DNA from: Polaromonas sp. A23
GTDB taxonomy: Bacteria; Pseudomonadota; Gammaproteobacteria; Burkholderiales; Burkholderiaceae_C
Assembly: GCF_002001015.1 (NCBI RefSeq)
Contig: NZ_MUNO01000012.1
Span: 186,001-250,000, forward strand
Length of the DNA: 64,000 nt
Reading direction: 5' to 3'
Positions 17,009 to 24,443 of this stretch are shown here, one piece after another (the stretch's first letter is position 1; each line of letters starts with the position of its first letter). The notes below the pieces were generated by a model that saw only the letters and a list, made by a program, of their open reading frames with translations, did no database searches and was not told where the DNA came from. Position numbers and translations under genes: made by a program.

Positions 17009-17455
17009 CTACTGTCCTCGGTGAACCAAAGAGGCAGCGTGTCCATCAACATGATCGGTTGAAGCAAAAATCCGCAAGCCGTCTTCAGTCCGCATGAAGT
17101 TATAGGACTCGCGCCAGCTGCTGAGAACCTTTCCATTCTGGTCCAGCATTTCCCAGGTGACAGTGCTCATGCCGCTTTGGCTGCCTATGGCAAGTACTTC
17201 CAGCTCAAGGTATCGGCACGAGCGGCAGCCTTCGGCAAAGTAGTTGTCCAGCACCGTCTGGAAGTAGCTGGCGATATCCGCCTGCGTGGGTAGAAGGGTC
17301 AGGGCGCCTTCTCCGTTCAGCGCAAGGTAGGGCGCAGCGTAACGCTTGGCAATCACCTTGCCGTCGAAGGAGAGAAAGGCTTGCACGAAGGCATCGAAGA
17401 ACGCGGCCACTTCCGTTTGCAATGCCTGGTCGGCTGCGTTGACTGGTGGTTTCAT
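17009..17455 (-). CDS. NTF2-like (SnoaL-type) small protein
   Basis: 148-residue protein with an NTF2-like cone-fold pattern: an N-terminal helix EVAAFFDAFVQAFLSFDGKV, then IAKRYAAPYLALNGEGALTL, a central DIASYFQTVLDNYF helix and C-terminal strands with TVTWEMLDQNGKVLSSWRES. Such proteins are often small isomerases, hydrolases or ligand carriers; no catalytic set is obvious, so the function is open. The ATG at 17455 is chosen over an upstream one that would overlap the neighbouring gene. It lies 7 bp after the DOPA-dioxygenase-like gene and is probably cotranscribed with it. Confidence 0.7.
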   Translation of the reverse strand: MKPPVNAADQALQTEVAAFFDAFVQAFLSFDGKVIAKRYAAPYLALNGEGALTLLPTQADIASYFQTVLDNYFAEGCRSCRYLELEVLAIGSQSGMSTVTWEMLDQNGKVLSSWRESYNFMRTEDGLRIFASTDHVDGHAASLVHRGQ

Positions 17456-17462
17456 GCGTCGT

Positions 17463-17825
17463 TCATTCCGCTTTGAAAATCGACAAATCGAGCGGCCTGA
17501 CCGCCCCCATCCAGATGGCATGGTCGCGGTGGTCGGCAAGCTCGTTGCCCGTCAGCGGGTGGGTGAACACCACCAGCCCGTCCCGGTTCAGAGCAAGCCA
17601 GGAGATCACTTCGCCGGCTATGCCCGCACCAAAGGCCAGCTGGCAGCTCCAGTCCGGGTGTGGCCCGACAGCTTGCTGGTGCACACGGCCCATTTGCAGC
17701 GAGGGAAAACGCCGCGCGGCCCGTTCACACAGGGCGCGGGCCTTTTCCAGGCTGCTGGCTTCAAAGTAGACATGGGCATGGAAGCCGGCAATTTGTGGCT
17801 CCGTGGCTTTGGCCAGGGTGTTCAT
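17463..17825 (-). CDS. DOPA 4,5-dioxygenase family protein
   Basis: 120-residue protein of the small bacterial/fungal DOPA-dioxygenase family. Putative metal-binding histidines lie in GFHAHVYFEA (residues about 14-23) and in LVVFTHPLTGNELADHRDHA (about 84-103); the MGRVHQQAVGPHPDWSCQLA stretch in the middle is also typical. Fungal members open the DOPA ring during betalain-type pigment formation; bacterial members are mostly untested, so only the fold is assigned. It is the middle gene of a three-gene minus-strand set, 15 bp after a chalcone-isomerase-like gene. Confidence 0.8.
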   Translation of the reverse strand: MNTLAKATEPQIAGFHAHVYFEASSLEKARALCERAARRFPSLQMGRVHQQAVGPHPDWSCQLAFGAGIAGEVISWLALNRDGLVVFTHPLTGNELADHRDHAIWMGAVRPLDLSIFKAE

Positions 17826-17840
17826 GGGCTGGTGATCCGC

Positions 17841-18422
17841 CTACTGCCCTAGCAGCGCATCCTTGAGTTTCAGGTCTGCTGGAGAGGGGCCAACCCAAAT
17901 CCTCAGCACCATGTTGAAAAATTCGGCATCACCCACCGGCGCGCCTTGAGGCTGGCCGACGATGTAGAAGGTTGTCCCTTTGCCGGGAACGTATTCCATG
18001 GCGAAGCTGTCCCCTGTGGTCAATTTGGAGCGGCCCGAAAAAATCTCAACCAGGCGTGTGCTGGATGCGGTGTGCTTGAGGGTCAACTCCGGTGACGAAT
18101 TGGCCGACAAACCCTTGATGAACGCCACGCCCAGATCGGTGCCGGGCACATCGCGCAGGGCCACGAAGTTAAGGCGCTTGGGGCCAGGCAGTGCCAGCAG
18201 TTCTTCGGCGCTTGTGACTTTGCGCGGGGTGTACAGGGCCAGGTCATACACCTTGAAAATGGCCCTGTAGCGGGTACCTGCGCCGTTGAGCGTCAGGTTG
18301 GCGTCCTGCACGGCCTGGGTGGGTTCGAATTTGGTGGACGTGACGGCTGCGATGGCATTGCCGGCAAGCAGCAGGGCCAGGACGGCCACATGGGCGAGTG
18401 GCGGGATTTTAAAAAAAGACAT
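17841..18422 (-). CDS. Chalcone isomerase-like exported protein
   Basis: 193-residue protein with a signal peptide (MSFFKIPPLAHVAVLALLLA, cut after AIA). The mature part opens VTSTKFEPTQAVQDANLTLN and has the family signatures GAGTRYRAIFKVYDLALYTP and FVALRDVPGTDLGVAFIKGL. Periplasmic bacterial chalcone-isomerase-like proteins are common in beta-proteobacteria, but their substrate is unknown and they need not act on flavonoids. GAGGAA precedes the ATG at 18422. A frame start at 18461 lacks signal-peptide logic. It leads a three-gene group with the DOPA-dioxygenase-like and NTF2-like genes. Confidence 0.82.
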   Translation of the reverse strand: MSFFKIPPLAHVAVLALLLAGNAIAAVTSTKFEPTQAVQDANLTLNGAGTRYRAIFKVYDLALYTPRKVTSAEELLALPGPKRLNFVALRDVPGTDLGVAFIKGLSANSSPELTLKHTASSTRLVEIFSGRSKLTTGDSFAMEYVPGKGTTFYIVGQPQGAPVGDAEFFNMVLRIWVGPSPADLKLKDALLGQ

Positions 18423-18527
18423 GAGCGTTCCTCGTGGGTGTAATACTTTTGAGTGCACCACGATTATATTTTTTGCCGCTGTGTTCGAAGTGAGCTCAAA
18501 ACAACATCAGGGAAACCCCGACGCAAG

Positions 18528-20183
18528 TCAGTTTCCCTGAGGCAGACCCTGCACCTGAATGCGCTCCACGTGCGCCAGCAACGAACGCTTGGCCACCGGC
18601 CAGATGCGCGGGTCCACATCGTCATAGGCCGATGCCACCCATTCGTCGATGGAGCCCTGCGGCTGGGCCTGCATCACGCCGATGATCTTGGCCTCGCGTT
18701 TGAGGCGGTGGGCCTTGAGCTGGGCGATGACAGTTTTGGCCTCTCCCAGCACATAGCCGTGGGCCGGGGCAATGAAGTCAATGCCGTGCTCGTCGCAGGC
18801 GGCGCTGAGCCGGTCCAGAGAATCGAGATAGGCGTCCATGTTGCCGTCGGGTGGGTCCACCACCGTGGTGCTGCCGTTCAGGATGTGGTCGCCGCTGAAC
18901 AGAATACCGTCTTCGACTAACACCAGACACAGGTGGTTGGCCGCATGGCCTGGGGTGTGAATGACCTTCAAGGTATGGGTCATTTCTCCCTCTGGCCCTT
19001 GTCCCACAAGCGCGAGCAGCTCCTGATTTTGTAGCGGCCGGTCAGGGGTGAAGGCGCTGGCCGCACGCGCTGTCGGCGCCGAAGGCAGGCCCAGGATTGG
19101 TGGCGAGTTGCTGCACATCGCCTGCAGCGGCCTGGCACCCGGTGAATGGTCTGCGTGTGAGTGGGTGCACACAATCATGCGGATGTTGCCGCCTGCCGCG
19201 CGCCACAAACGCTGCAGGTGGTCGGTGTCGGCCGGTCCCGGATCGATGGCGACGTAACCGGTGGCCGGGTCGCCGACCAGGTAGCTGTTGGTGCCCGGGC
19301 CGGTCATCACGCCGGGGTTCGGCGCAGTCAACCGCATCAGGTTTTTGAGCAGGGAAACCGGTTGTGCGCTTTGCCAGTCCAGCGCATGCACCATCTGCCC
19401 GTCGGGGCTGGTCAGCGCCAGTTCGCCGTACGGCGCTTCGTGCTCCATGTAGCGGGCCTCGGCACCGGCCAGGAAACCGGCGCGTGGGCAGGAAGTCCAC
19501 AGCGGCTGCTCCGAAGCAGCGCAGGCCTGCAGCACGGCATCCACCGTATGGAACTTCTGCAGGCGCTGCAGCGTGCGTATGGTCGGGAAGATGATGAAAA
19601 AATCGCCGGCCTCATGCCGCGCCAGCGCATCGGCTGGCCGCACCCAGACGGGTTCGAACTGCTCGGCTTCGTCGGCCACAGGTTCCTGGCCCTCGGGCAT
19701 GCGCGCCACCAGAAAGGGCACGTCAAAGCGGCGCGGCAGGTCGCGGTCGGTGATCCAGTGGGCCAGCACAAACACCTGGTCGCCGGCCAGCGTGAGGCCG
19801 CGTTCGCGGCACTGCGCGGCGAAGGGCGCCTTGCGGTCCAATGCTGCGATGTCGGCAGTGCTGGCATGGCTGCCATCGGCATGGCGGGCCAACAGCACGC
19901 CCAGCTCTTCAAAACTTTCGCGGATGGCGGCAATCGCCTGCGTCAGATGCAGGTCGGTTTGGGACGCCCGGCGTGTGGACTGGCCATGCGCTGCCGCATC
20001 GGCCGCGTCAATGCCGCCGCCCGGAAACACATAGGCGCCAGGCGCGAAACTGGCCGTCATCGAGCGCCGGGTCATCAGGACTTCGATGCCGTGCTCACTG
20101 TCGCGCAGCAGGAGCACGGTGGCGGCGAGGCGGGTGGGCGCGGGTTCGCGCTGCGGATAGAGGAGTTGGGTGGGTCGGACCAT
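18528..20183 (-). CDS. Nudix hydrolase fused to metallo-beta-lactamase-fold hydrolase
   Basis: 551-residue two-domain protein. Residues about 15-240 form a Nudix domain (FPGGGIDAADA, then AIRESFEELGVLL at about 82-95, matching REx2EExGU). Residues about 280-500 form an MBL-fold hydrolase like LACTB2, with the zinc motif THSHADHSPG near 338-345, HTPGHAANHL near 405 and FSGDHILNG near 425. A winged-helix-like tail follows. The fusion suggests hydrolysis of a nucleotide-linked or thioester metabolite, but no substrate is known. The ATG at 20183 follows CAAAAT by 6 nt and lacks a ribosome-binding site. It borders the left end of the cassette array. Confidence 0.85.
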   Translation of the reverse strand: MVRPTQLLYPQREPAPTRLAATVLLLRDSEHGIEVLMTRRSMTASFAPGAYVFPGGGIDAADAAAHGQSTRRASQTDLHLTQAIAAIRESFEELGVLLARHADGSHASTADIAALDRKAPFAAQCRERGLTLAGDQVFVLAHWITDRDLPRRFDVPFLVARMPEGQEPVADEAEQFEPVWVRPADALARHEAGDFFIIFPTIRTLQRLQKFHTVDAVLQACAASEQPLWTSCPRAGFLAGAEARYMEHEAPYGELALTSPDGQMVHALDWQSAQPVSLLKNLMRLTAPNPGVMTGPGTNSYLVGDPATGYVAIDPGPADTDHLQRLWRAAGGNIRMIVCTHSHADHSPGARPLQAMCSNSPPILGLPSAPTARAASAFTPDRPLQNQELLALVGQGPEGEMTHTLKVIHTPGHAANHLCLVLVEDGILFSGDHILNGSTTVVDPPDGNMDAYLDSLDRLSAACDEHGIDFIAPAHGYVLGEAKTVIAQLKAHRLKREAKIIGVMQAQPQGSIDEWVASAYDDVDPRIWPVAKRSLLAHVERIQVQGLPQGN

Positions 20184-20262
20184 GGGTCGATTTTGCGCGA
20201 AACAGGTGTTGGCCGCTGGCTGCCTGGTCATGGGTAGCATGCCGCGACACGTCTGACTTCAA

Positions 20263-20577
20263 TGAAGCGTTGCCGATGTTGTGTGAATGCTGCATTGTGT
20301 CGCCCCGATCATGCAGGGCGATGAAAGCGGTGACGGAGCACACCGGTTTTACAGGTTTGAAGGCTATAGTGAAATCAGCGTGCGCTCGGGCCCCGGCCGG
20401 GCAGAGGCAAGTCAAAAAGGGTCGGCGACTTTGTCGGTTTCAATATACCTGCGCATGGATAACAGCGAGTTGACGTAACTTCATGAATTCAAACGTGTTT
20501 TTTTATCGGCGGGCGCCACGTTATCTGACTGCCTGCCATGTTATCCCGCAGTTTTGCGGAATATATCAAAGTTAGGC
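20263..20577 (+). repeat. attI-like 315-bp repeat, copy A (left end of the cassette array)
   Basis: Copy A is about 85-90 percent identical by eye to copy B at 23169-23483 and exactly the same length. It ends in ATCAAAGTTAGGC, close to the attI recombination core (AAAGTTAGGC) of known integrons. It also carries two GTTATC-type direct repeats (20520 and 20540) that recall attI integrase-binding sites, and a hairpin CCGC-agttt-GCGG. The first cassette ORF starts 4 bp beyond the core. No integrase ORF is on either strand within or next to it. A 63-codon frame inside it is not conserved between copies. Confidence 0.6.
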
Positions 20578-20580
20578 GTC

Positions 20581-20934
20581 ATGAAACCCATTGCCCCGCT
20601 CACCTCAGATGGTCAGAAACTGGTGCTTGAAGTCACCAAGCAGATCATCACGCTTTCAGTGGTGGCGCTTGGCTTCCTCACATCAATGCTCTTCACCACA
20701 TTCAAGGGCACACCATTCATTCCTTCCGCGATGACGTCTCTCCTGAGCTTCCTGCTGTCAGCGTCAGCAGGTGTTCTCACACAGCTTGCAGTCGTTGGGG
20801 AGGGCCTGAACAGCAATCAAGCCTTATCAGTGAGCTATCCGCGCCTACTCCTGCACGTCACCTGGATAGCATTTGTCTGCGGGCTTGTAGCCTTCGTGGT
20901 GTTCACTTGGGCCAACGTGAAGGCTGGAGCCTAG
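20581..20934 (+). CDS. Cassette 1: small membrane protein of unknown function
   Basis: 117 residues, opening MKPIAPLTSDGQKLVLEVTK. Three hydrophobic helices are predicted at about residues 20-40, 48-72 and 88-112, with a short charged C-terminus ANVKAGA. I do not recognise the family. The ATG lies 4 bp after the attI-like core, as expected of a first integron cassette whose transcription would come from the array promoter. Codon use is less GC-biased than in neighbouring housekeeping genes. It is followed by attC site 1. Confidence 0.65.
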   Translation: MKPIAPLTSDGQKLVLEVTKQIITLSVVALGFLTSMLFTTFKGTPFIPSAMTSLLSFLLSASAGVLTQLAVVGEGLNSNQALSVSYPRLLLHVTWIAFVCGLVAFVVFTWANVKAGA

Positions 20935-21008
20935 CCTCGCAGGCGGATTCAATGTGCCGCGTCTACCCGATCGAATCATTTCGTCCCTTGCCGGCCCGGA
21001 GGCATGAC

Positions 21009-21134
21009 GCCTAACCCTTCGCTCGAGCGGACGTGCAACGGCATGGCACCCTGGCCGCGAGGCGCTGTGGTACATGTTGCACCTCGCGGCCAGGGTGCCA
21101 TGCCGTCGCCCGCCGATCAGCTCAAACGTTAAGT
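21009..21134 (+). other. attC-like recombination site 1
   Basis: Runs from GCCTAAC (RYYYAAC) to GTTAAGT (GTTRRRY), 126 bp. The interior has a perfect 25-bp inverted repeat (arms begin ACGGCATGGCACCCTGG) around an 18-nt centre, the hairpin shape typical of attC. Confidence 0.8.
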
Positions 21135-21137
21135 CGT

Positions 21138-21503
21138 ATGAAGTACGCCATGCTCGTTTTAGCATTGTCAGCTCCGCTCGCTTTCGGACAAGCAGAGTGT
21201 GATCGACATTGCGCTCAAGTTGAAACCAGTGCGAAGTTCAAGGAAGCGGATGCAGAGCTCAATCGCGTCTACAAACGGCTACTGTCATCTCTACCTCAAG
21301 CACAAAGAAGTAGGCTTCGCGTAGAGCAGCGACGTTGGGTGCATGACGTCAGAGACGCTTCCTGCACGAAGCGGATCGAGACAGAGTGGGGTAGGTCTTG
21401 TCCAACCACCTGGTGCCTCGTCGCCGAGGAGCAATGTCGGGCGTCTGAAACAGTGGAACGTACGAAACAGCTAGAGGAGATAATGGTTCGAGGACCCAGA
21501 TGA
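21138..21503 (+). CDS. Cassette 2: LprI-like (DUF1311) secreted protein
   Basis: 121 residues with a signal peptide, MKYAMLVLALSAPLAFGQA. The mature region fits the DUF1311/LprI pattern: C..HC near the N-terminus, ELNRVYKRLLSSLPQAQRSR, then LRVEQRRWVHDVRDASC and a late AEEQCRASETVERTKQLEEI. In Mycobacterium LprI inhibits lysozyme; family members are otherwise periplasmic proteins of unknown role. The start is the ATG at 21138, 4 bp after attC 1; a frame start at 21033 runs through the attC hairpin and is rejected. A cassette-borne envelope protein is consistent with defence or stress roles, which is inference. Confidence 0.72.
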   Translation: MKYAMLVLALSAPLAFGQAECDRHCAQVETSAKFKEADAELNRVYKRLLSSLPQAQRSRLRVEQRRWVHDVRDASCTKRIETEWGRSCPTTWCLVAEEQCRASETVERTKQLEEIMVRGPR

Positions 21504-21510
21504 AGACTCG

Positions 21511-21597
21511 ACTTAACATGGCAATCGACATGGACCCACAACAGCAGAAGGCGGCTTCGCCGCAAGGGGTTGTGGTCCGGTCATTTCAACGTTAAGT
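21511..21597 (+). other. attC-like recombination site 2
   Basis: ACTTAAC at the left and GTTAAGT at the right, 87 bp, with imperfect arms GGACCCACAAC / GTTGTGGTCC (one bulged C) as in attC sites. Confidence 0.78.
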
Positions 21598-21620
21598 CGC
21601 AACGCAATCGAAGAGTAGCA

Positions 21621-22193
21621 ATGGGTCTCAAAGCTGACATCGACGAGGTCTTGGTTGTGTGGGCGCGAGCGCCCTGGCGCGTGCGGGTGTATCTTGCCTT
21701 GTCGCTCATATTGGCATCGACATCCATTGCTTCGCTGTCTGAAACCGTATTCAAGTGGAAGGGATTCCTGCGGGATGGCGTCAATCTCTATCGCTCAGCA
21801 ATATCCGATCCAATTAAAGCTGTCGCCCAGAATTTACTCAACTACTCCCTGACTCAAAGCGCATTTGATCTGGTTGTGCTGGCCATATTATTGGCGGCTG
21901 CAAGTTTTCGCGTGGCAATCTTTCAACCGAGAGGTTCATTCGGGAGAAAAGGTGAATTTGCTGCGTTAGGCGCAATGGTCGGAGTGATAGTGGTGCTTAT
22001 CGCGGGCAATGGAACCCCACTCTCACTTTGGCTGGCAGGCATATCGATGGTCGCCTCTTTTCTGATGAATGCTTGGTTCCATGTTCGGTTGGGCGGAGCA
22101 CCGGCGTTGCTGTGGTTCGTGTATGTTCTCGCGCCGCCTTCGCTCGTAGGGTTGTTAGGGGCAATTCATTCGGGGCTTACCCGCCAGGCATAA
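21621..22193 (+). CDS. Cassette 3: multi-pass membrane protein of unknown function
   Basis: 190 residues from the ATG at 21621 (GAAGAG upstream). Hydrophobic helices are predicted at about residues 17-36, 80-100, 112-128, 131-148 and 156-184. The N-terminus MGLKADIDEVLVVWARAPWR is charged and cytoplasmic in appearance. I recognise no family and see no catalytic motif. A frame start at 21570 overlaps attC 2 and is rejected. It sits between attC 2 and attC 3 in the same orientation as all other cassettes. Confidence 0.62.
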   Translation: MGLKADIDEVLVVWARAPWRVRVYLALSLILASTSIASLSETVFKWKGFLRDGVNLYRSAISDPIKAVAQNLLNYSLTQSAFDLVVLAILLAAASFRVAIFQPRGSFGRKGEFAALGAMVGVIVVLIAGNGTPLSLWLAGISMVASFLMNAWFHVRLGGAPALLWFVYVLAPPSLVGLLGAIHSGLTRQA

Positions 22194-22198
22194 ATGCG

Positions 22199-22267
22199 AT
22201 TTAACCATTCATTGCAGCGGACTTGCGCTAGCTTCGCTGGCTGGTCAGCTGAATTCCAACGTTGGGC
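22199..22267 (+). other. attC-like recombination site 3
   Basis: ATTTAAC to GTTGGGC, 69 bp, a short attC with CAGCGGACTTGCGC / GCTGGCTGGTCAGCTG partly complementary arms. Confidence 0.7.
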
Positions 22268-22300
22268 ACTTGCGCCATCGTTTCTAGCCAGGATGTTTCC

Positions 22301-22600
22301 ATGATATTCGCCCAGCTTCAGTACAAAGGATCCGCCGTGGATCGACACGACGAGATCGCAGGGCTACTCCGCGACAGATTCCCCACCATCCGCGATGGCG
22401 TGCAGGGCGAATCTTGGATATGGGTATTCTTCGGCGGAGACGACAAAGTGCAGATCGATAACTTCACTTCCATCACGACGCACGAAGTGAAGTCGTCGCG
22501 ACCTGGTGCACACGTCCAGGCGGTGATCGACGTTTTGCGAGAGAAGTACAGAGTTGACGTTCGCGAAGCCCCTGAACTCGAGGCGCACGAGGATGAATAG
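22301..22600 (+). CDS. Cassette 4: small soluble protein of unknown function
   Basis: 99 residues, MIFAQLQYKGSAVDRHDEIA onward, with an alternating pattern (ESWIWVFFGGDDKVQIDNFT, then THEVKSSRPGAHVQAVIDVL) that suggests a small alpha/beta fold. I do not recognise the family. The ATG at 22301 follows AGGAT by 10 nt; a TTG at 22262 lies inside the attC 3 core and is unlikely. No membrane segment or signal peptide is visible. It ends just before attC 4. Confidence 0.6.
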   Translation: MIFAQLQYKGSAVDRHDEIAGLLRDRFPTIRDGVQGESWIWVFFGGDDKVQIDNFTSITTHEVKSSRPGAHVQAVIDVLREKYRVDVREAPELEAHEDE

Positions 22601-22603
22601 CCT

Positions 22604-22693
22604 GCCCAACAGGCGAATCAAGACCGCACGTTGTACGTGCTCGACTCGCAAACCTCTGCGCGCTTTGCTCGCGGCTTATTCGCGGCGTTAGAC
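22604..22693 (+). other. attC-like recombination site 4
   Basis: GCCCAAC to GTTAGAC, 90 bp. The arms around CAGGCGAATCAAGACCGCAC and GCGCGCTTTGCTCGCGGCTT are only partly complementary, but both core sequences match. Confidence 0.7.
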
Positions 22694-22697
22694 ATCA

Positions 22698-23153
22698 ATG
22701 TCGGAGATCCCGTCTGTTCCAGCGTCGTTCATCAACTTGGATCTCGAGTTGGAGTCTTCCTCTGATCTCGGCGTCTTGGAAGAGGAGCTCAGGCGTAACG
22801 CCTTCGTTTTGCACAGTGGGCCGGTAGATGCTGGTTTCAAGCTCTCGGTTGAACCCTTGATCGGTGGCGCTCTGAGTACAAACCCTGCCGCTTGCACGGA
22901 TCATTTTCTAAGCACCCTGGAGGCGCTTTCGCCTGAAGGTGCTGCACTTCTACAAAGCTGTACTTCGCGAGTCTTCGATTACGGCTTTGACGGCGGTCTT
23001 GAGGCGAACCCGAGTCACACCGATCTCAATCGCACTCGTCTGGCTCGCATGGTCGCGCTAGGAATCGATCTTCGGATAACAACATACCCCTACAGAGCTG
23101 CTGAACCTGAGGAGTGCAATGAGTCGCCGAAAGGGGAGCAATCGCGTGGTTGA
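22698..23153 (+). CDS. Cassette 5: soluble protein, possibly DUF4279-like
   Basis: 151 residues from the ATG at 22698, 5 bp after the attC 4 core. It opens MSEIPSVPASFINLDLELES. The end part, LNRTRLARMVALGIDLRITT followed by YPYR, resembles the C-terminal strand region of DUF4279 proteins, which are common in integron cassettes and phage-defence islands, but the N-terminal match is weak. The tail from YRAAEPEECNESPKGEQ is low in structure. No catalytic residues stand out. The attC expected after it is replaced by the second 315-bp attI-like repeat. Confidence 0.58.
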   Translation: MSEIPSVPASFINLDLELESSSDLGVLEEELRRNAFVLHSGPVDAGFKLSVEPLIGGALSTNPAACTDHFLSTLEALSPEGAALLQSCTSRVFDYGFDGGLEANPSHTDLNRTRLARMVALGIDLRITTYPYRAAEPEECNESPKGEQSRG

Positions 23154-23168
23154 CTTCTAACACGCCAG

Positions 23169-23483
23169 TGAAGCGTTGCCGATGTTGTGTGGATGCTGCA
23201 TTGTGTCGCGCCCGTCATGCAGGGCGATGAAAGCGTGACCGGGACTCACGGGTTCTACAGGTTTGAAGACTATAGTGAAACCAGCGTGCGCTCGAGCAGC
23301 CGGCGCGGCAGAGGCAAGTCAAAAAGGGTCGGCGACTTTGTCAGTTTCAATATACCTTCGCATGGATACGGCTAATTGACCTAACTTCATGAACTCAAAC
23401 GTATTTTTCTATCGGCGTGCGTCATGTTATCTGACCGCCTGTCATGTTATCCCGCACTTTTGCGGGATATATCAAAGTTAGCC
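23169..23483 (+). repeat. attI-like 315-bp repeat, copy B (internal)
   Basis: Second copy of the 20263-20577 element, ending ATCAAAGTTAGCC. Its hairpin ATCCCGC-acttt-GCGGGAT is more regular than in copy A. A degenerate TTCTAAC (23155-23161) lies just upstream, which could be the left core of a lost attC. The next ORF starts 5 bp after the core. Duplication of an attI region inside an array would be unusual and could mark fusion of two arrays. Confidence 0.6.
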
Positions 23484-23487
23484 ATCA

Positions 23488-23964
23488 ATGAAGATCGCTC
23501 TTCGACGAATCATTGCGCCGTTCATACTGATGTCTGTCCTATGGCTGATAGTCGTATTCGCGCTGGAGTCGTGCATCGAGGCATTGGTTGGCCCATTTCA
23601 AAGTGAACGCATGACGCCCTTCAACAATGCGCACTTGCTCGAGGAGGCAGCAGAAGGAAACTATTCACCCGCTGCAGACCTCGTCTTTCTTGTGTCAACG
23701 GCCTTGACAGCTCTCATCGCGTTTGGTGTTGCGACGCTGTTCGCGGCTTGGCAGGCATCTCGAGGGCAAGCTGTTCTCGCTGCGATTCCGGCAGTTGTTG
23801 GCATCTCAATCTTGGTTCTTCCCGCCATGCTGGGTCGGGGCGAAAACTATCCACTTGCAATGCAACACGCCGCCATCATCGCGTTCGTCGCATATGCTGT
23901 GGCATCTCTTGCGAGCTTGTTCGTTGGCATCCGAAGGCCGGTGAAGCGCATGGTGAACGTTTGA
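23488..23964 (+). CDS. Cassette 6: multi-pass membrane protein of unknown function
   Basis: 158 residues, MKIALRRIIAPFILMSVLWL onward. Four hydrophobic helices are predicted: about residues 9-28, 65-88, 95-115 and 125-148. The short loop SERMTPFNNAHLLEEAAEGN between helices 1 and 2 is polar. I recognise no family. The ATG sits 5 bp after the attI-like core of copy B, mirroring cassette 1 and copy A. It could be a small transporter or sensor; there is no evidence beyond topology. Confidence 0.62.
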   Translation: MKIALRRIIAPFILMSVLWLIVVFALESCIEALVGPFQSERMTPFNNAHLLEEAAEGNYSPAADLVFLVSTALTALIAFGVATLFAAWQASRGQAVLAAIPAVVGISILVLPAMLGRGENYPLAMQHAAIIAFVAYAVASLASLFVGIRRPVKRMVNV

Positions 23965-23965
23965 A

Positions 23966-24055
23966 GGCTAACTTGTCGTTCAACGCGGACGCCTTGCGGC
24001 GTCCGGTCGCTGCGCTCCCTCCTGACGCAAGTCGCCGGTCAACTCTACGTCAGCC
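23966..24055 (+). other. Degenerate attC-like site 6
   Basis: GGCTAAC at left and GTCAGCC at right (GTTA changed to GTCA), 90 bp. The interior GCGGACGCCTTGCGGCGTCC forms a good inner hairpin. The altered right core may make it recombination-defective. Confidence 0.6.
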
Positions 24056-24062
24056 AATTCAT

Positions 24063-24443
24063 ATGTATCCACTATTTGAACAACTCGGTTTTACACAGAT
24101 GGATCTGTTTTTTCTTCTATCCTGCGTCGTGGTTTCGGTAGCAGCAGGAATGGTCGATTATTTTCTGAAACGAGATAATTTCGTCACCCTCCCAAAGGAA
24201 GTTGAGTCGATATTGCCCATGAAACGATGGGTTCCCTTAATTATCGGCAGGGCTATTATTTCTATCTGTGCAGGTTGGTTGGTGTGGGTTGTTCTTTCAG
24301 GGGGCATGCCAACCTCAAAGGAAAATTATCTTCGCCTACTTTTCATGTCTTTCGTTGTTGGATTTGCCGCCCCATCTCTAGCCCTAAGATACCGCGAGAA
24401 GATTGAGTCGATCATTGCCTCTGCCGGGAAAAATCATGGCTAA
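24063..24443 (+). CDS. Cassette 7: small membrane protein of unknown function
   Basis: 126 residues from the ATG at 24063, 7 bp after the degenerate attC. Three hydrophobic helices are predicted at about residues 13-33, 57-80 and 89-108. The loop FLKRDNFVTLPKEVESILPM between helices 1 and 2 is conspicuous. The DNA is visibly AT-richer than its surroundings, a sign of foreign origin. The frame is open from 23748, but that part crosses the attC. The stop TAA overlaps the left core of attC 7. No family recognised. Confidence 0.62.
   Translation: MYPLFEQLGFTQMDLFFLLSCVVVSVAAGMVDYFLKRDNFVTLPKEVESILPMKRWVPLIIGRAIISICAGWLVWVVLSGGMPTSKENYLRLLFMSFVVGFAAPSLALRYREKIESIIASAGKNHG

Noticed and set aside
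16483..17136. Open frames of 91-192 codons in the tract after rnpB
   Set aside because: They run through consecutive palindromes and repeat DNA; no similarity, no ribosome-binding site.
20287..20478. 63-codon frame MLHCVAPIMQGDES in repeat A, and its 62-codon partner at 23187-23375
   Set aside because: The starts match, but indels shift the frame differently in the two copies, so coding function is not conserved.
23155..23483. A very long (about 330 bp) attC 5 covering the whole of repeat B
   Set aside because: attC sites are usually about 60-140 bp; the sequence is better explained as a second copy of the left-end element, with attC 5 lost.
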